From Tetradesmus obliquus (taxonomy: Eukaryota > Chlorophyta > Chlorophyceae > Sphaeropleales > Scenedesmaceae), in assembly GCA_030272155.1 (NCBI GenBank), contig CP126201.1, positions 3,880,501 through 3,944,500 of the forward strand: DNA of 64,000 nucleotides, written 5' to 3'. The notes under the pieces were generated by a model. It made no database searches, was not told the origin of the DNA, and saw only the letters and a program-made list of their open reading frames with translations. The position numbers and the translations under genes are program-made. Below, in pieces: positions 34,359 to 48,500 of the stretch. Each line of letters starts with the position of its first letter. The stretch's first letter is position 1.

Positions 34359-35489
34359 AGCAGCTGCTGACCTCTGCGAGAAGAAAAAAAACGAAAGACA
34401 GATAACAGGGCTCTGATGTTCCTGGATTGGGTTGTGCGTATTTGAAGACTGAGTGACGAATGACTACAGGTGGTGTTGTGCTGTTGCCAACATCAGTGGC
34501 CAGCATCAGTACAATTTCGCTGTCATGAGTGCCCTCCAACATCCAAACATGTGCACGGCACAAAAGCGACGCGAAATTATACACATCAGTCAACGTTCCG
34601 TTGTGCAGAAAAGCGTGGAAAGGGCATCGCCCATGCCGCAGCATGCTCGCTCCCACACCCTGCTACCGCCCACCTGTTCCGCAGTGCAGACTGCTGCCGC
34701 GGCTACCAAAGGACAGCAGTCACAATTCACGAAACTGAAGGAGGCACAGAACGCATGCGTGTTCACCAAGTTCAAACACCGACACCAGCTACTTGCTTTG
34801 TCCCGGCCTAAAATCCGTATGTTAATCTAGCATCCATTGAGTACGTCACACTTTAGCAGCTATTGCATCTGTCGTGAGGAGCAGAGTGCGCGTGAGAATT
34901 TCAGACGAAAGAGCTGTGACCTGTCCAGTAAATCGTGTTATAACATGCACGTTCAAAATGTGGTGCAAGGGCATCTCGAGCTGTGCGGCCAAATGAACTC
35001 CTGAACCGTCCCACCGTCGACTTTACCTCTGTACAGGTCTGAATGTTGTGCCTGCCCTCAGCGTCATACTGGTTTGCATGCTGTCACAGCATTGCTGTGC
35101 CTGCATCGCCAACACTGCTGCAGTCCAGCTGAATTATATGCCAAAACACAACAGTGACACTGGGTCGGATTTGTTCAAAGGTTGAACATCAATGACTGAA
35201 ACAGAAGCTCACAACACTGTTGTCCATGTGGCATGGACCCAGCAGCGCGGCTTGCCAGTGGCAAGTTGCCACCCAGATAGTGTTGATACCAGTCGGACCT
35301 GGTCCTTTGACAGGCAGGTGGTGTCCGGCAGATGCATGGCCATATGACCAGCTGTGGCAGAGCCACACTGCATGCAAAGCTTCACAGCGTGCCCAGTCGA
35401 CAAACCTTTGAGTAACTAAGGGTGACATTCCGTTTAAGGCGTCCAGAAGTTGCTTTCACCCGCACCCTTCGCAAACGACTTTGCTTCAG

Positions 35490-35519
35490 GCATGCAGCAG
35501 GTGCGCACCTGCTGCATGC
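35490..35519. repeat. Perfect 30-bp palindrome
   Basis: GCATGCAGCAGGTGC followed directly by its reverse complement, with no loop. It is intergenic. It could be a dimeric protein-binding site, or a cruciform-prone sequence. Confidence 0.9.
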
Positions 35520-37045
35520 AGCTGGAATGCTAGGCCTGGCTGTTGCCACAACTTTGGACACACACTATATCTTCAATTGACCTGCGGTGCATGCCGAGCG
35601 CAAAATTTTCTCAGCAATGTAAAGCATGCACTATGTTCGCAAACACAACACTCATGAGACCAGAGCCCCGCAGCTCGCAGCCAGACCTGCCACCATGGCA
35701 GCAGCATGATGCTGCTACAAGCTGCTATAGCTCAGGCGTGCACAGTGTTCAGCACCTGCATTACCGTGCATGGATAGCCATATTTCAATTGGTTTATATG
35801 AGTTGTAGATGCAAGGAAAAAGACCGCGCACAGCGACAGCATCGGCAAGAACGGCCACAGCACACCCCGGGCATGCCACTCGCTGCAGCATCCACGGCTG
35901 CATTATAAACCGGGTGTCAGTCAAATGCTAATTCAACGCTTTTTCAGTTTTTGTTGGATTAAGCAGCAGGGAGTGCGCCGAACTCGTCCTGGCGGATTCT
36001 GCTGTCACTCCACTCGTCACTGGGTCACTTCAGGCGGAAGGGTTCACGGCTTACGCAGCTTACGGTGGGGCGGTATTGAGGAAAACCGGTCTGATATGAT
36101 GCTTGGTGAACAGACGTAACGACCTGGCACCACAAGCTCCTCAGCAGAGCATGTGCAGTATGCAAAACCTACACCCGCAGGCAGGCAGTGCTCATACCCC
36201 AAACTGCCCACCCAGGATCTTGATCATCCCATCAATGTGCAGCGAGTACGTGTGCATGGGATTAGGTGCTAGCAGATGCAGCCATCATGTCGCAGCTGTT
36301 GGAACCTTCCGTGTGTCATGACAGCGCACCCAGCCACATTGCGCCAGCGCCCATACAAGGGCACACCTGAACACACTACAGCCCCGTGTGATGCTGTACA
36401 AGTGTTTTGCATCACAGCCCACACGCCAAAGGCATAAAGAGGTGCAATAGGTAATCATCATCATCAAGTTACCCATTAAGCCATTGCATCAACGCCACCG
36501 GCTCGCGCCCCAATGGAGCGGCAACAGGAAGGAGCACTACACCATCATGGCAATAGGTAATGTACACTTGCACTCCCTCCGTTGCCTGACACAAGACAGG
36601 GAGAGCCACCCAGCTCATAATCATGTAACCACCCAGCTGTGCACTCTGTGTCATGGCCTGCTGGCCCGACCCTACTACCAGCCCGATTCACCACCCAAAA
36701 AATTCAGAGTCCAGAAACGAGCAGCACAAGAAGCGTGCTGTGACCAAAGCTTGCATTGCGGCAAGTGATTGGTTGAAGTGCTGCAGGCTACTTCAGCAGC
36801 ACGATGCACACACAGGATGATCGTCCACATTGTGCCCACTTATAGCAGCAACAAAAGATGCTGCGGTGTGTCCATAATGAGTGCGATGCTGCTGCTGCAC
36901 AAGGTTCAGCCCTGCAGCAGGACGCATACCCACGACATGTGGTGCATTGCTGCACCTCGAGAATCCATCATGTGGCACGCGCCTGGCTCTCGCCATGTAA
37001 CAAGCCAGGCGGGCCTATACAGCGCACAACTGCCGCAGTGTGATG

Positions 37046-38427
37046 TCATACCCTGCTGGATGACATGTCAATCGGCAGCGGCTCGTCCGACAGCGGGCTG
37101 TCCAGCAGCTTCTGCCGTGAAGCGTCACGCGTGATAGCCCTCCGCTTGCCGCGCGCAACCGGCACTGCAAGGCATGACATCATCAGAACAGTCAATGGTG
37201 GTCCATGTGCAGGTGCGCGTACTCTATGCAAGCTGATGTGGCAAGGCAGTGCAGGCATGAAAAGCTGCATCAAGTGGACAACAGGCGGTATGCAGTGATT
37301 GATCTGCCCCATGCTTTGTGTGTGTGCAATGAAGCAGCTTTGAGCGTGCAAAAGCTGGAGACTGCAGCAGCAGACACAAATGTGCAGCTGGGCTATGGTG
37401 CGCGCTGCCAGGTCATCATTGCCAGCTCACCGCTTGACTGCACCTCTGGCATGGCCGAAGGTGTCTGCAGTGGCGGCACCCATGAGCCCGGCAGGAAACA
37501 GTGCAGCATGACTGCAAGTCCTGCTAACCGGTTGACCTGCACACATCCACGCGCAAACAAATCAGCACGATCGTTGGCTGTAGATGTCAACTACTAACAG
37601 CAAGCAGTGCATGCTGAAGTTGCCACCATGCACACGTCGAGTCGCAGCTGCACGCCACGAACATGCAGACGCTGCAAGCAAGTGCCCTTGACATCTCACA
37701 ATGCTATGCCCTTTGTCTGCTGCACATCATATGCTCACCCAGGGGGGTGCTGGCTTGCCCGTCAACTGCAGGCACATGTCGCTGGCGAAGTGATTGCAGT
37801 TGAGCTGCAGCAGGTGGTACTTGTTGCCCTTGTAATGGTGGCCCATCTGCTGTACCAGGTGCTGTACCTGGGCTGCTGTCATGTCTGTCTCGCCCATGTG
37901 TATGCTCTCCCGGAACGCTGCAGCCGCATGGCACCGTGCAGGGAAGCACAGCACATGAGAGGTCAGCAACTGCACTGTTAACGCCTCACAACAGCTGTGC
38001 AGGTTGCCTGTATACAATTTGACGCCCAGCCTCCTCCCTAAGTCCAGAGCTCTAATCTTTGCAAACACACTGACCATGTTTGATAAGGTACACTGCAGCA
38101 TGCCGCGGCTGCGTCTGTTGCTGCTGTTGAGCACACTGCACACCTGCGCCTGGAGCTTCCCGTGGCCGAGTGGCAAAGATGCCAGACACATCATAGTCAT
38201 GACCTAAAGGCAGCAGTCAGTTTATCTGTTAGCGTTGAGATCATGGCAGCTACATGCCTTGCACAAAGTGCAGCAACTGCTCCAGGCAAACCAGCCCAAT
38301 CACCTCCATAGGCGTACTCGATGCCATAGATCTCAACACCAGCATGAAACACGCCAACACCACACCAGTAGGTCCAGCTGTTCATCTGAGTGGTCAAGTC
38401 GTACACATTCAAAACTACTGGAGCCAT
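37046..38427 (-). CDS. PPPDE/DeSI-type cysteine isopeptidase
   Basis: Exons 38427-38304, 38203-38144, 37917-37739, 37536-37431 and 37164-37046 join in frame to 195 aa. The PPPDE family removes SUMO or ubiquitin-like modifiers with a His-Cys pair. Here the protein starts [12 protein letters not shown], then [17 protein letters not shown] holds the catalytic His (about residue 28), then [10 protein letters not shown], then [14 protein letters not shown], and [15 protein letters not shown] carries the catalytic Cys (in NCNHF). [15 protein letters not shown] ends the domain, all in family order. The C-terminal 50 residues are basic and Ser-rich with no known motif. Length suits plant DeSI-like proteins. 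It is head-to-head with CFAP47, 660 bp apart. Confidence 0.92.
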
Positions 38428-39088
38428 GATGGCGCTGCCAGCAACCGCTGGTTTGGTCTGCAGCAGCTACACTGCTGCCTGGGGCTGCAGCCGCCCCAGC
38501 ACAAGTGTGCTGACTAGTTACGGCTTTGAGATTCCGCGCCTGCTACGAGTGGCAAGCAAGGAGCCCACAGGGAAGGCTGTGGCCAAGGACTGGCAGGTGC
38601 AGGGTATCTGCTGCTGTGACGAAGCCCTGAGCAGTGACACTCTCGAGCACGGATGTATGTTCTATGGTTAAACAACACTTTTGCATATGAGAAAGCCTGG
38701 TGCATCCAACGTAAGAAGTGAACAGTGCTTTTCCCAACGAGGCGATGAGCGATACGTATGCAGGCCAAGGCGATTACGTTGTTCGTCTCCAAGGGCTGCC
38801 CATAGACACTCAACAGTGCGTCATGACACACATGTGAACCAGAGCCCTAGTGCGAAGGGGATAACAAGTCGTCCATTGAGACTCTTGAGGAGCAGTGCTC
38901 AGCATGTTGATGTAATGATTTGAAATGCGACTAAAGAAGTCAGTTGTAGTCCTGTAAAGCGACGTTGTGCTCAGATGTAACACCTGCTGACCATGACTGA
39001 TTGATTGCAACCACTGCTGGTGGGGCCTCAGTGCTATGGTGATGAAGACACGGGACCTACGATAGGCTTGATTGAAATTTCAGGAGCT
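38428..39088. promoter_or_regulatory. Shared upstream region of the isopeptidase gene and CFAP47
   Basis: The 661 bp between the two divergent starts. An ATG at 38745 opens a short frame (MSDTYAGQGDYVV) that could be a first CFAP47 exon, but I found no donor that joins it in frame, so it is not included. An in-frame stretch directly before 39089 (from about 39005) also lacks an ATG. Confidence 0.4.
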
Positions 39089-39505
39089 ATGGTGCCTCAG
39101 CTTGCTGTGGCACCAGTTGTGCTGGAATTTCCCTGTACTGCTGGTGTGGCATCAGCCACTGTGCATGTCACGAACTTGAACAAGACAGGGCCCCTTTCCA
39201 TCCGCATCAAGCCACCAGCCACTCAATGGTTTAAGCTTCGAGGTGCAGAGCAAACGCAGCGCATCGCACCTGGGCTACAGCTGGCTTTTGAGGTATGCAC
39301 ATCAGCAGCAACACAGTTTCCACCCAACATGCAGCAGTATCTTTCCGTCGCCTAAGGGCATCCGCCTACATGCAAGTTAGCAAGCATTTCCTGGTAACGG
39401 TGCGTGCAGCGCGCCCTTGGGTGTAACACACCATGTTGCTTTGTTGTGCCACATCGTGTCCTGCAGGTGGTGTTCGATGCAACGCAGCTCGACACAAGCA
39501 GCAAT

Positions 39506-39545
<40 letters not shown>

Positions 39546-42500
39546 CCAGGGAATTCCATGATACCATTGTTATCTTGTCAGAAGCTGGCAATGTTGAGGT
39601 GCCGGTGCATGCCGGCGGCCCTAAGCCGCAGCTGCAGCTCAGTGGGGACCTGCAATTCGGCCTGCTGGGGGTAGACAGTGCAGCAACGAAGCAGCTGCAA
39701 CTCTGCAACAAAGGCAAGGCCCCTGCCGAGTTCAACATCACTTGGGACAGGTAAGCATAGGTCAACACAGTTGAGGTGTGTTGCACACCAGCTGACAAAC
39801 TCTTGCCAGCAGCAAACTAGCACAGCAAAATGAACCGCTGCAAGGGTACTGTGGCTGCCATGAAACGCTCTTGATGCACGGCTAGCGACCTGACTGAATG
39901 TGCTTCTGCTTGCAGCACGGTTCCGGTTACTGTGAAGCCATGCACGGGAGTGCTCAGTCCTGGCAGCAGCAGCAGCGTGTCAGTCAGGCTGCAGCCGGCA
40001 GAGGCTGGCGCTGTGGCAGGCGAGCTGGCCGTCACACTTGCAGGCAGAGCGGAGCCGTACCGCCTGGCTGTGAATGCCACAGTCGTGAATGCCAGCCTTG
40101 AACTCGTGGACCCTGGCAGTAGAGCGTCTGTAACAGAGGTGAACAACAAGACATCCTGCAAGCAGCGGCGCTATTCTAGCAGAGCAGCTCCCTGCTACTA
40201 GCAGCTGCTGCTGTTGCAGCCAACACGAGGTTGAGGTGGCACCTGCATCAGGCTGGGCGACTGCACAGCTTCACCAGCAGTAGCAGCAGCAGCAGCATCA
40301 CAACTCAACAAAACATCATCCTAGCAGCATGCAGAGGATGCATTTTGAGCATTTCAGCAATTGCATCTGCAATGGTGGCAGTTGCGTAGATACTCTGGCT
40401 GTTAGCATTTGCTGACCACCTGTGTCTCTTGACGCTGCCGCTTTGCAGCTCAACTTTGGCAGCATGTTCTTTGGTGAAGCGCTGACAAAGCAAGTGGCCC
40501 TTTTCAACAATGGCCCAACAGAGGCACGCTTTGACTTGAGCTATGGCAGCACAGCTGACATGAAGGCAATTGCGGGCGCTGACAAGGCAGATGGGGATGA
40601 CGGCCCGCATGCGTCTTTCCTGCAAATGGCGCGGGTGCGGGTGCGTACTGTTGGCGACACCAGCTCCTGTGGTGCTGGTGACTCACCATGAGTGCATGCA
40701 ACACAAGCAGCTGTGATCTTCATGACACTGTTGTGTGCTTGCTGCATCTGCCAGAACTCATAACCAGCAACAACTGTCCACAAAGTACAAGCATGCTGGT
40801 GTCACGCATAGCACGCTCTCTGCTAACACTGCAGTCGCCCTGCTGTTTGTAGGCCAAGGCGCGGGCAGAGAAGGGCTCTGTGCTCAAGGTGTCACCCATC
40901 AGTGGTGTGATAGCACCGTACAGTGCAGCGCAGCTGCAGGTGACCTTCAAACCGCCGGCACCGCAGCTTGACAAAGGCTTTGCAGGACAGCCGCTGGCCC
41001 CTCAACAGCAGGCGCAGCTTTTCGATTGCCTGCTACAGGTGAGGGTCGAGCAAGCACCAGGACGAATGCAAGGGAATGAGGCACGCAATCACCATCTTAC
41101 TTGGGTTTGGCGTGCTGTTCTGCGTCCACTGGTGCCATTGTAAGCAGCTTTCACAAATGCATTGTTGCTGTGGGCCAACCCTCATGCACGCTGCTAATGC
41201 TGAGCAAAGCAAGCGTGCGTGGTTGTGCTGTTGCAGGTGAGCTTGTCTGGTGGCACAAAATCGCTGAAGCTCCCAATCAAAGGCACAGGCCTAGCCCCAA
41301 AGCTTGCGCTGGACCCCCAAGGCACCCTGCACTTTGGCATCGTGCCAACCTATGAGTGGGCAGATCAGCTGCTGCAGCTGGCCAACACCTGCAGCGAGCT
41401 GCCCATGCGAGTGATGGTGGGCAGGAGCGGGCCTTACTTCTATGCAGAGCCGTCAGAGCTGCAGCTGCCGCCAGGCGCTTCTGCATCTGTGCTGCTGCGC
41501 TACCTGCCAAAGGTAACTACATCTGTCATAATCAGAAGCAGCCCGTACATGTGTTCGCTTTGCAGTTGATTGCGTTCAAGGGCCGACTGGGCCGAATCTG
41601 CTTTTCCTGCAAGCTGCAGACCGCATGCATGTGACCTGCTGCATGGTCCCCAGGGCCTATCATGTCGCATTTGAGGCCTGGAGGGCTTGTCACGAAAGAG
41701 AGCATGCATGTCCTGCAGGCTGCTAATGGCAAACACTGACATATGACAATGTCTCACAACGCTGCTTGCAGGCACTGGGCCGCCACCAGGCCACACTGGG
41801 CTTCCAGGTTGTGTCCAGCAAGGTGCCAGGGTGTGTGCTGTCAGAGACGTCCCTGCAGGTGCAGGGCAGCAGCCTGAAACTTGGCAACAAGCAGCCGCTG
41901 CCTGGTGGCATAACAGCTATCCCAGACACCTTCAAGAAGCCAAGGTGAGTGCTGCGCAGCCACGCAGTCGCTCTGGGCTGCTGCTGTTCTCTTAGGAGCG
42001 CCGCTGCTGTTGCTTGAATATGACGCTCACTCGCAGTCACGTTGAGTATCATAGTGAAAGCAATGCCCTGTGAATGCCTTGTCGTTGCAAGTGGTGGACA
42101 GATGCAACAAGCCAACCCTGATCCTTCTTAACTGCTTTCAGGGCTTATGTTGATGAGTCTGATGCTGCTGTGGCCGAGCTCACAGCTAAGAAGACATTCA
42201 GCAGGCCACAGCTCTGGGAAACTGCTGAGAATGCTGACAGCTTCGAAGGCATTGGTCCCTTGGACAGGTTTGGCTTGACAAAGGAGGTCCAGGTTGCACG
42301 AGCTGCACATGCAGCGCAATACACAACGCTGTTGAGAGCGGGCCGCACTGCAGCATCACACAAGTACTTGATGCAGGAGGAAGGGAGTGAGGATGACGCA
42401 AACCTTGGCATGAAGCCTTACAGGTGTGCTTGCAGCTGGAGCAGCTGGTCCTCTCTCTATAGGCAGACACTTGACCATGATGTGCCCTGTCATGCTACAT

Positions 42501-45500
42501 GTGACCTAACAGTGCCAATATGAACACATGCAGCAAATTGAGTGCGACGACGTGTTGTTGCAGATACTGCAGAACAGGCGGACGACATGAATGTTGCCAT
42601 TGTGTGCATCCTGCAGGGGCCTGAAGCCAGGCCAGCTGCAGCCACCAAAGCAAGTAGACCCGCTGTGGACGCTGAAGCAAAACAGTGTTGCTGGGCCAAC
42701 TGTGCAGCGGCCTCCGTCTGCCGCTGTGCTTGCAAGCATCCCAATCTTCAAGGATTGGCCTGAAACACCACAGGTGCAGAACGGTGCTGCTGCAAATTGA
42801 TACATCTGCAAAGCCTGCAGGGCTCGTTTTGCTTGTGTGGCAAGGCATGACAGCATTTGAGGTAGTGCATGTGCACTTGTTCATAGTTGATGCACTTCTG
42901 ATGCTTGCATGCTCTGCTGCTGCACTTGCAGGAGCGTGCCGACTGCTCTGCTGAGCTGAGCGCTGCGCAGCTGTCCAAGATTGTGGTTGGCCCGCGCTGC
43001 ATTGACTTTGGCAAGGCCTCGCCAGCGCTGCCATCCAGTCAATGCTTTGTGGTCACCAACCACCTCAACACTACCATCCATGTGGTGCTGGACCTGTGTG
43101 GCGCGGAAGGGCTCAGCTGCAGCAGCCCTGCAGCACAGGTCATCCCTGCGGGCAGCACCGCCAATTTCCAGCTGGCGCTGCACTGCCACGACGTGCAAGT
43201 GCTCAAGGAGAAGATCCAGTACTGCATCAACGGCTGCCACATGCAGGTAGGGGCATAGCAGCCAGCTCACCCTGCTTCTCCTGAATTTGCGCCAAATAGT
43301 ATCAGCAGCACCTTGGCCAAAGCAGCAGTTGCCACGTTTAGGCTGGAGTCAGTCATGGTGGTATGCTGCAACCTGTCATTGCACATTGCAAACACCCTGC
43401 ATGTTGCTCAACAGGTGTGTGCTTGCTGTGGCTGCCCCTGCAGTCCCTGGATGTGCTGGCTGAGGTCGTCGCTGTCACACTGGAGCTGTCGTGTGAGGAG
43501 CTGCTGTTCGGGTTCAGCCTGGAAAATTGGGACAACTACGTGGAGCAGGTGGGTGCGCTTGGCACTTGCACAGCAGTATGGTCTCCAGCGTTTCCAGCCT
43601 GGTAGCCTACAGCCATATCGATTTGCTGTACAGCACATGTGTAGCAGATCTTGCACTGTGGTTGTGCTGTGCATTGCTGGTGGCCTAGCACATCACAGCC
43701 GACTATCTCGATCAAAATGTATCTGGGACGCTATCCTTTCGTGTCTGCAGAGCCTAATCATGGAGAACCCCCACAACTTCCCTGTCGACTATGAGTGGGC
43801 GCTGTCCAGCCCAGTCTTCTCAGTCAGCCCTGCATCAGGCATCGTCAAGCCCAAAGCCAGCTGCAGCGTGGCAGTGCGGTGGACGCCAGGCACAGCTGCA
43901 CCAGCAGCAACAGCCAGTGCAAACAAGCAGCTATCAGCACAGCGGAGCAGCAAGAGTGGACAAGGGGGAGCTGCTGCTGCTCAATTTGCAGCATCGACTG
44001 GCACCAGCAGCAGCAGCAGTGGCAACAAGACTGCTCTGATGGTGCAGCTGCCGCCTGATGCGGGAGCGGAGGCTGCAGCAGCTGCAGCAGCTGCCAGCTG
44101 CCAGCACACAGGGTTCATGACGCTGAAGCTCAAGGGAGGTGCAGATGCAGCTCCCAAGAAGGTCATGCTGCATGGTGAACTTCCGGTTGGGCTGCTGAAG
44201 TTCAAGGAGAAGGAGATCAACCTGGGGGCAGGCCCATTGGGCTGTCAGCAGATATTTGTGGCACAGTTGAAGAATGTAGGAAATGCAGATGCATCTTACA
44301 GGGTGAGTGTTCCGATGCAGCTGGTGCTGTGGCCTTACACAACTGGCCATCTGCCAACTTCTTACTAAGCCAGCAAACAGCTTGGCGACATTCTCCTGCT
44401 GTGTCCACCTCTGGCTACTGCATGTGTGGTTCTGCTCATACCGAATGAACACTGCAACTTGCACAATGCATGCAGGTGGTGCCGAACCCGCAGCTGACTG
44501 TGTCGCCCGACCGTGGCCATGTGGCTGCTGAGAGTGGCGCTGAGCTGGAGCTGTCAGTGCTGCCGCAGCAGCCTGGGCAGTTTGCAGCAACGCTGGAGAT
44601 TGAAGTGCGCGGCAGCAAGCCACTCAAGTTGCCAATCAGGTGAGTATAGTTCTTTGCACCGGCATGGATGCATCGTCTGAGGACTTTGACAGGGCGACAA
44701 CAATTATTGTGCATGGCAGCAGCGTAGAGATGTAGTAAGCTAGTAGCATGATTGCGTGGGCTGGCGTTTATCCTTAGGGTTGTTACATCAGCGGGCTGTA
44801 GGCATGCATCGCTGCTCAACAATCGCACCAACAGTCGCGTCACACCACATGCATGCTGCGCAACTGCTTGCCTGCAGGGCCGAGTGTGTTGTGCCATGCG
44901 TGCATGTGGCAGAAAGAGCAGCCCCCTTCCCAGCCACATTCATTGGAGCTGCCTCACAGCTGCCGCTGACCCTTGTCAACACCACGCCAGTGCCTGCAAC
45001 TCTGCTGTGTGACCTCACCCAGCAGCCTGAGTTCGAGCTGACAATCAGCAGGGAGGACTGGGCGGGTGCTGGCTACAGTGCTTGCCCTGTGCAGAGGATA
45101 GGCGCAAACGGGGAGATGAGCACAGTGGGCAGCATGCGGGCTTCCAGGAGGTGAGGCCATTGTGTGGCAGGCTGCTGCTCTAAGCAAATGCTGACCCACC
45201 TGTTGTGCTGATGTGATATGTCGTCGCTGCTGATGGGCACACAATTGTGGCTGCCACCAGCATGCCCTGTGCATGACATGGGGCTCGTGAGCTGCTGATG
45301 CTTTGCGCTGGCTGTCTGGCTGACTTTCCCCCTGCGCAGGATGACAAGTAACGGAGCTCGCAACACCTGCAGTGGCAGCGGTTACAGGTTCCTCATCCAG
45401 CTGAGTCCCAGCAGCAGCCTGCCACTGCGCATAGCATACAGGCCCAGCAAGGCACAGGCAGTCAACTTCGCCCTGCCACTGGTGCTGCATGGGAGCGGCA

Positions 45501-48500
45501 GCAGCGAGACAAAACCAGCAGCAGCAGCTGGAGGCAGCAGGGCGGTCAGTGGAAGAGCTTCTGCCGCGTCACCTGTTGCAGGCCACAGGCCCAGCACCAC
45601 AAGCAGCCAGTGGCCCGGCAGCAGTGGCAGCACAGCTGCACCTTCCAAACCAGGCTCTGCTAGCAGCAGCAGCAAGGCGGCAGCAGCAGCAGCACCTGCC
45701 CCTGAGCCGCTGGCAGTGCCGGTGTCGGCCATTGGCCTTGTGCCTAAGCTGATTCTCAGCAAGGACACCGTGGATTTTGGCAGCCAGGTGGTGCGCACCA
45801 GCAGCCAGCCAGGCAAGAGCCCGTACAGCCATGATGTGTACCTGTGCAACAACACAGACGCGCAGCTGCAGGTGTCTATCGGCCACCTGACGTGGCCAAA
45901 GCAGGAGACAGCATGCCTGGGGGTGTATGGTTTGGAGGGGTTGAGTGCCGATGATGGCTTTGTGGGCCTGGGGCCTGAGGAGGGGGTGGGCTTAACAGTG
46001 AGGTTCACACCCACTGCTGCGCGCAGCTACTGCGCAGCTGTGCCAGTCTACATTGATGGCAACTCATCGGCAGCATACATGCAGATCAGCCTGTCTGGAA
46101 CAGGGACGCTGCCGCAGCTGACCTTCGATGTGGCAGAGTGCCTGCTGCCTCCGGTGAGTGGCTGGCATGCGCATCCAACTGACACACAAGCAGCGTGTTT
46201 TGCATAGGTAGACTGCTTGGCCGCAATCAGCAGTAAAGCCTGAGTATCTGCGTGAGATGCACATGATGACAAAAATGTGGTGATGATTGTGGCTGGTGTC
46301 AGCCCACGCATACATATGTTGCACAACTGATTGACTGGTGCTGCTCTTGCAATGCAGGTGCCCCTCAACATTGAGAGCCGCGCCAGGTTCTACATCATCA
46401 ATGGTGGGTGCTGCTCAAGTGCAGCGCTGCGGTGCATGCAGCTGCAGGCTGGTGGCCCAGACATGCCACCTGCTTCCGACGCATCGCAAATGAGTCACAG
46501 CAAAACCATCTGCATGCACAACGGCATCATCAACCGCTAGTGTTGTGCCATGCATGTGCTGACTGGTGCCTTGCTCTTTATGTCCTGTTCTGCATCCAAC
46601 CTCAAACTCACAGGCGGCTACGACAACCTGGAGCTGTCAACAGACCGCGTGCGGCTGCCGCCCGACACGGGCCGCCTGCCGCTACGCATATCCTTCCCCG
46701 AGGGCAACCTCATCGGCCTGGCCAAGGACAGGCTGCCTGTGGATGTGGTGTTTGCCAGCGCCAGGCCGCTTAGCTTCACTGCCAGCCTGGACTTCTTGGA
46801 TGAGGCCGGGCGCAGCTTCAGCCTGCCGGTGACTGGCGCGGCTGACAGCTGCAGCCTCACGCACGAGCCCTTCATGCAGGTGGGCTGTGTGTGAGGTGGT
46901 TTATAATTTGTGCACCAGCCAGATCCAAGGGCAACAGAGCATGGACAGGAAACGCTGGGCGTATGTGCGGCGGCTGGGCTGTCGACGGACTGCTTGTATG
47001 CTGTTGTATTGTGCAGCGCTACCTCTGCACACTGCTTGCATGCCTCGCTGGCAGGAGGAGACATTTTGGGCTCTCATGCTCGTGGGTGATCTTGCTGTGA
47101 TGATGGCTGCGTGTCTGTGCTGCCACAGGCAAATGCGGACCAGCTGCAGCTGGTGCAGGGTCCTGGGCTGGGCAGCTGCCCGCTGCTAGAAGGCAGCAAC
47201 ACCTACCAGATGCCTGTGGATGATGCTATCGGACCCATGCACTTGACACCGGTAAGTGGTGGCATTGGTTTCCCCGTGCCAGGTAGCTAGCCCTGTTGCT
47301 GTATTGTCTCATTATCAAAAAGTCAGGGCTGTGGATGAATGTGCTTGCGATGATGAAAATGGTTTGGCGCATCACACTTGAGGAACATGTTCCAGATGTC
47401 TTCGTGCCTGGCAATGGACGGGCTGCTTCCGAGGAGCTTGAAAATTGCTTTCGACTGCCTTCTTCATGTGCAGGGTGTCTGCAAGTACCTGTCAGCAATG
47501 ACTTCCTTCAAGTGGGCCAGCAAGGCTGGCAGCAGAGGCAACAGCAGCAGCGGCTCCAGCGAGGACGACAGCAGCAGCGGCAGCTGGGCGGCCGCCTGTG
47601 AGGAGCTGCGGCGGTCAATGCGGGCAAGCAGGGGCAAGCAGATGCTGGAGCTGGTGGAGACGCTGGGCGGCAAGCCTGTCAGCCTGAAGGTAGGCTGGCG
47701 CACACGGCCTGGTTGGGCGATACAGGGCACAGATCCACGAGCTGAGCAGCTCAGGATAGATGCTGGCTGCGTAGCTGCTACTAATAGGAAAGGCATTCTA
47801 TGATTGCAGTTGATCTGCAGCACAGCAGCGCCCTTGATGCTGCTTTTGCACATGGGCCTGCATTGTGGCGCAGCATTTGCTTCTGTGTAATGGGCTGTGC
47901 AGAACGCTGGTATGGACATCAAAGCTGTTCCCCATCTGCGCTGACGCTGCTGCTGTTGTTGGTGCCGTGCAGGGCGTTGCCTCCAGGAAGCCGTCTGCCA
48001 ACAAGGCGGAGGCAGCGCAGCAGCTGCTGGCAACATATGAGGCCATCCTGGCGCACCTGCGGGCGCACGGGGCGCTGGTCAACGCAGTCAAACCAGAGTA
48101 CCTGCTGGAGCCAGTTGACTTTGAGCTGCTCATGGAGGCGCGCAGCGCTGCAGCGGCAGGCGACCCTGAGCAGGAGGCTGCGCAGGAGCTGTGGGGTCCT
48201 GTGGAGCAGAGCTTTGGGGAGTACTCTGCGCGCGCGTGGAACTGCGTGCTGCTGCAGGTGCGGGGTTGGTGCTCGCGTGGGCGGTGTAGGGTGCTGCTGT
48301 TGGGCGAGTGCGGGGTCACCTTGTGCATGCAGGTGAACTCCACGCTTGCAGCTGCACAATCATTTTTATAATGATGAGTGCTATGCTTGCAGCTCATTGT
48401 GCACTGGTTCGTAAACCCGTCATCCCCTGCTGTTTGGTGTGCGCAGGTGTTCAAGGTTTTTGTGCTGGCACGCGTAACTCCGGCGGCACTGCGGCAGCTG

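Larger units (their letters stand above)
34261..37045. other. Intergenic, 5' of the AP2 gene and 3' of the isopeptidase gene
   Basis: About 2.8 kb. It holds the AP2 leader repeat (34301-34358) and a perfect 30-bp palindrome (35490-35519). No open frame shows a recognisable domain or supported exon chain. Confidence 0.5.

Noticed and set aside
38745-38830. First CFAP47 exon starting MSDTYAGQGDYVV
   Set aside because: Attractive composition, but no donor joins it in frame to 39089 or to the frame open from 39005, so it is left as a possibility only.
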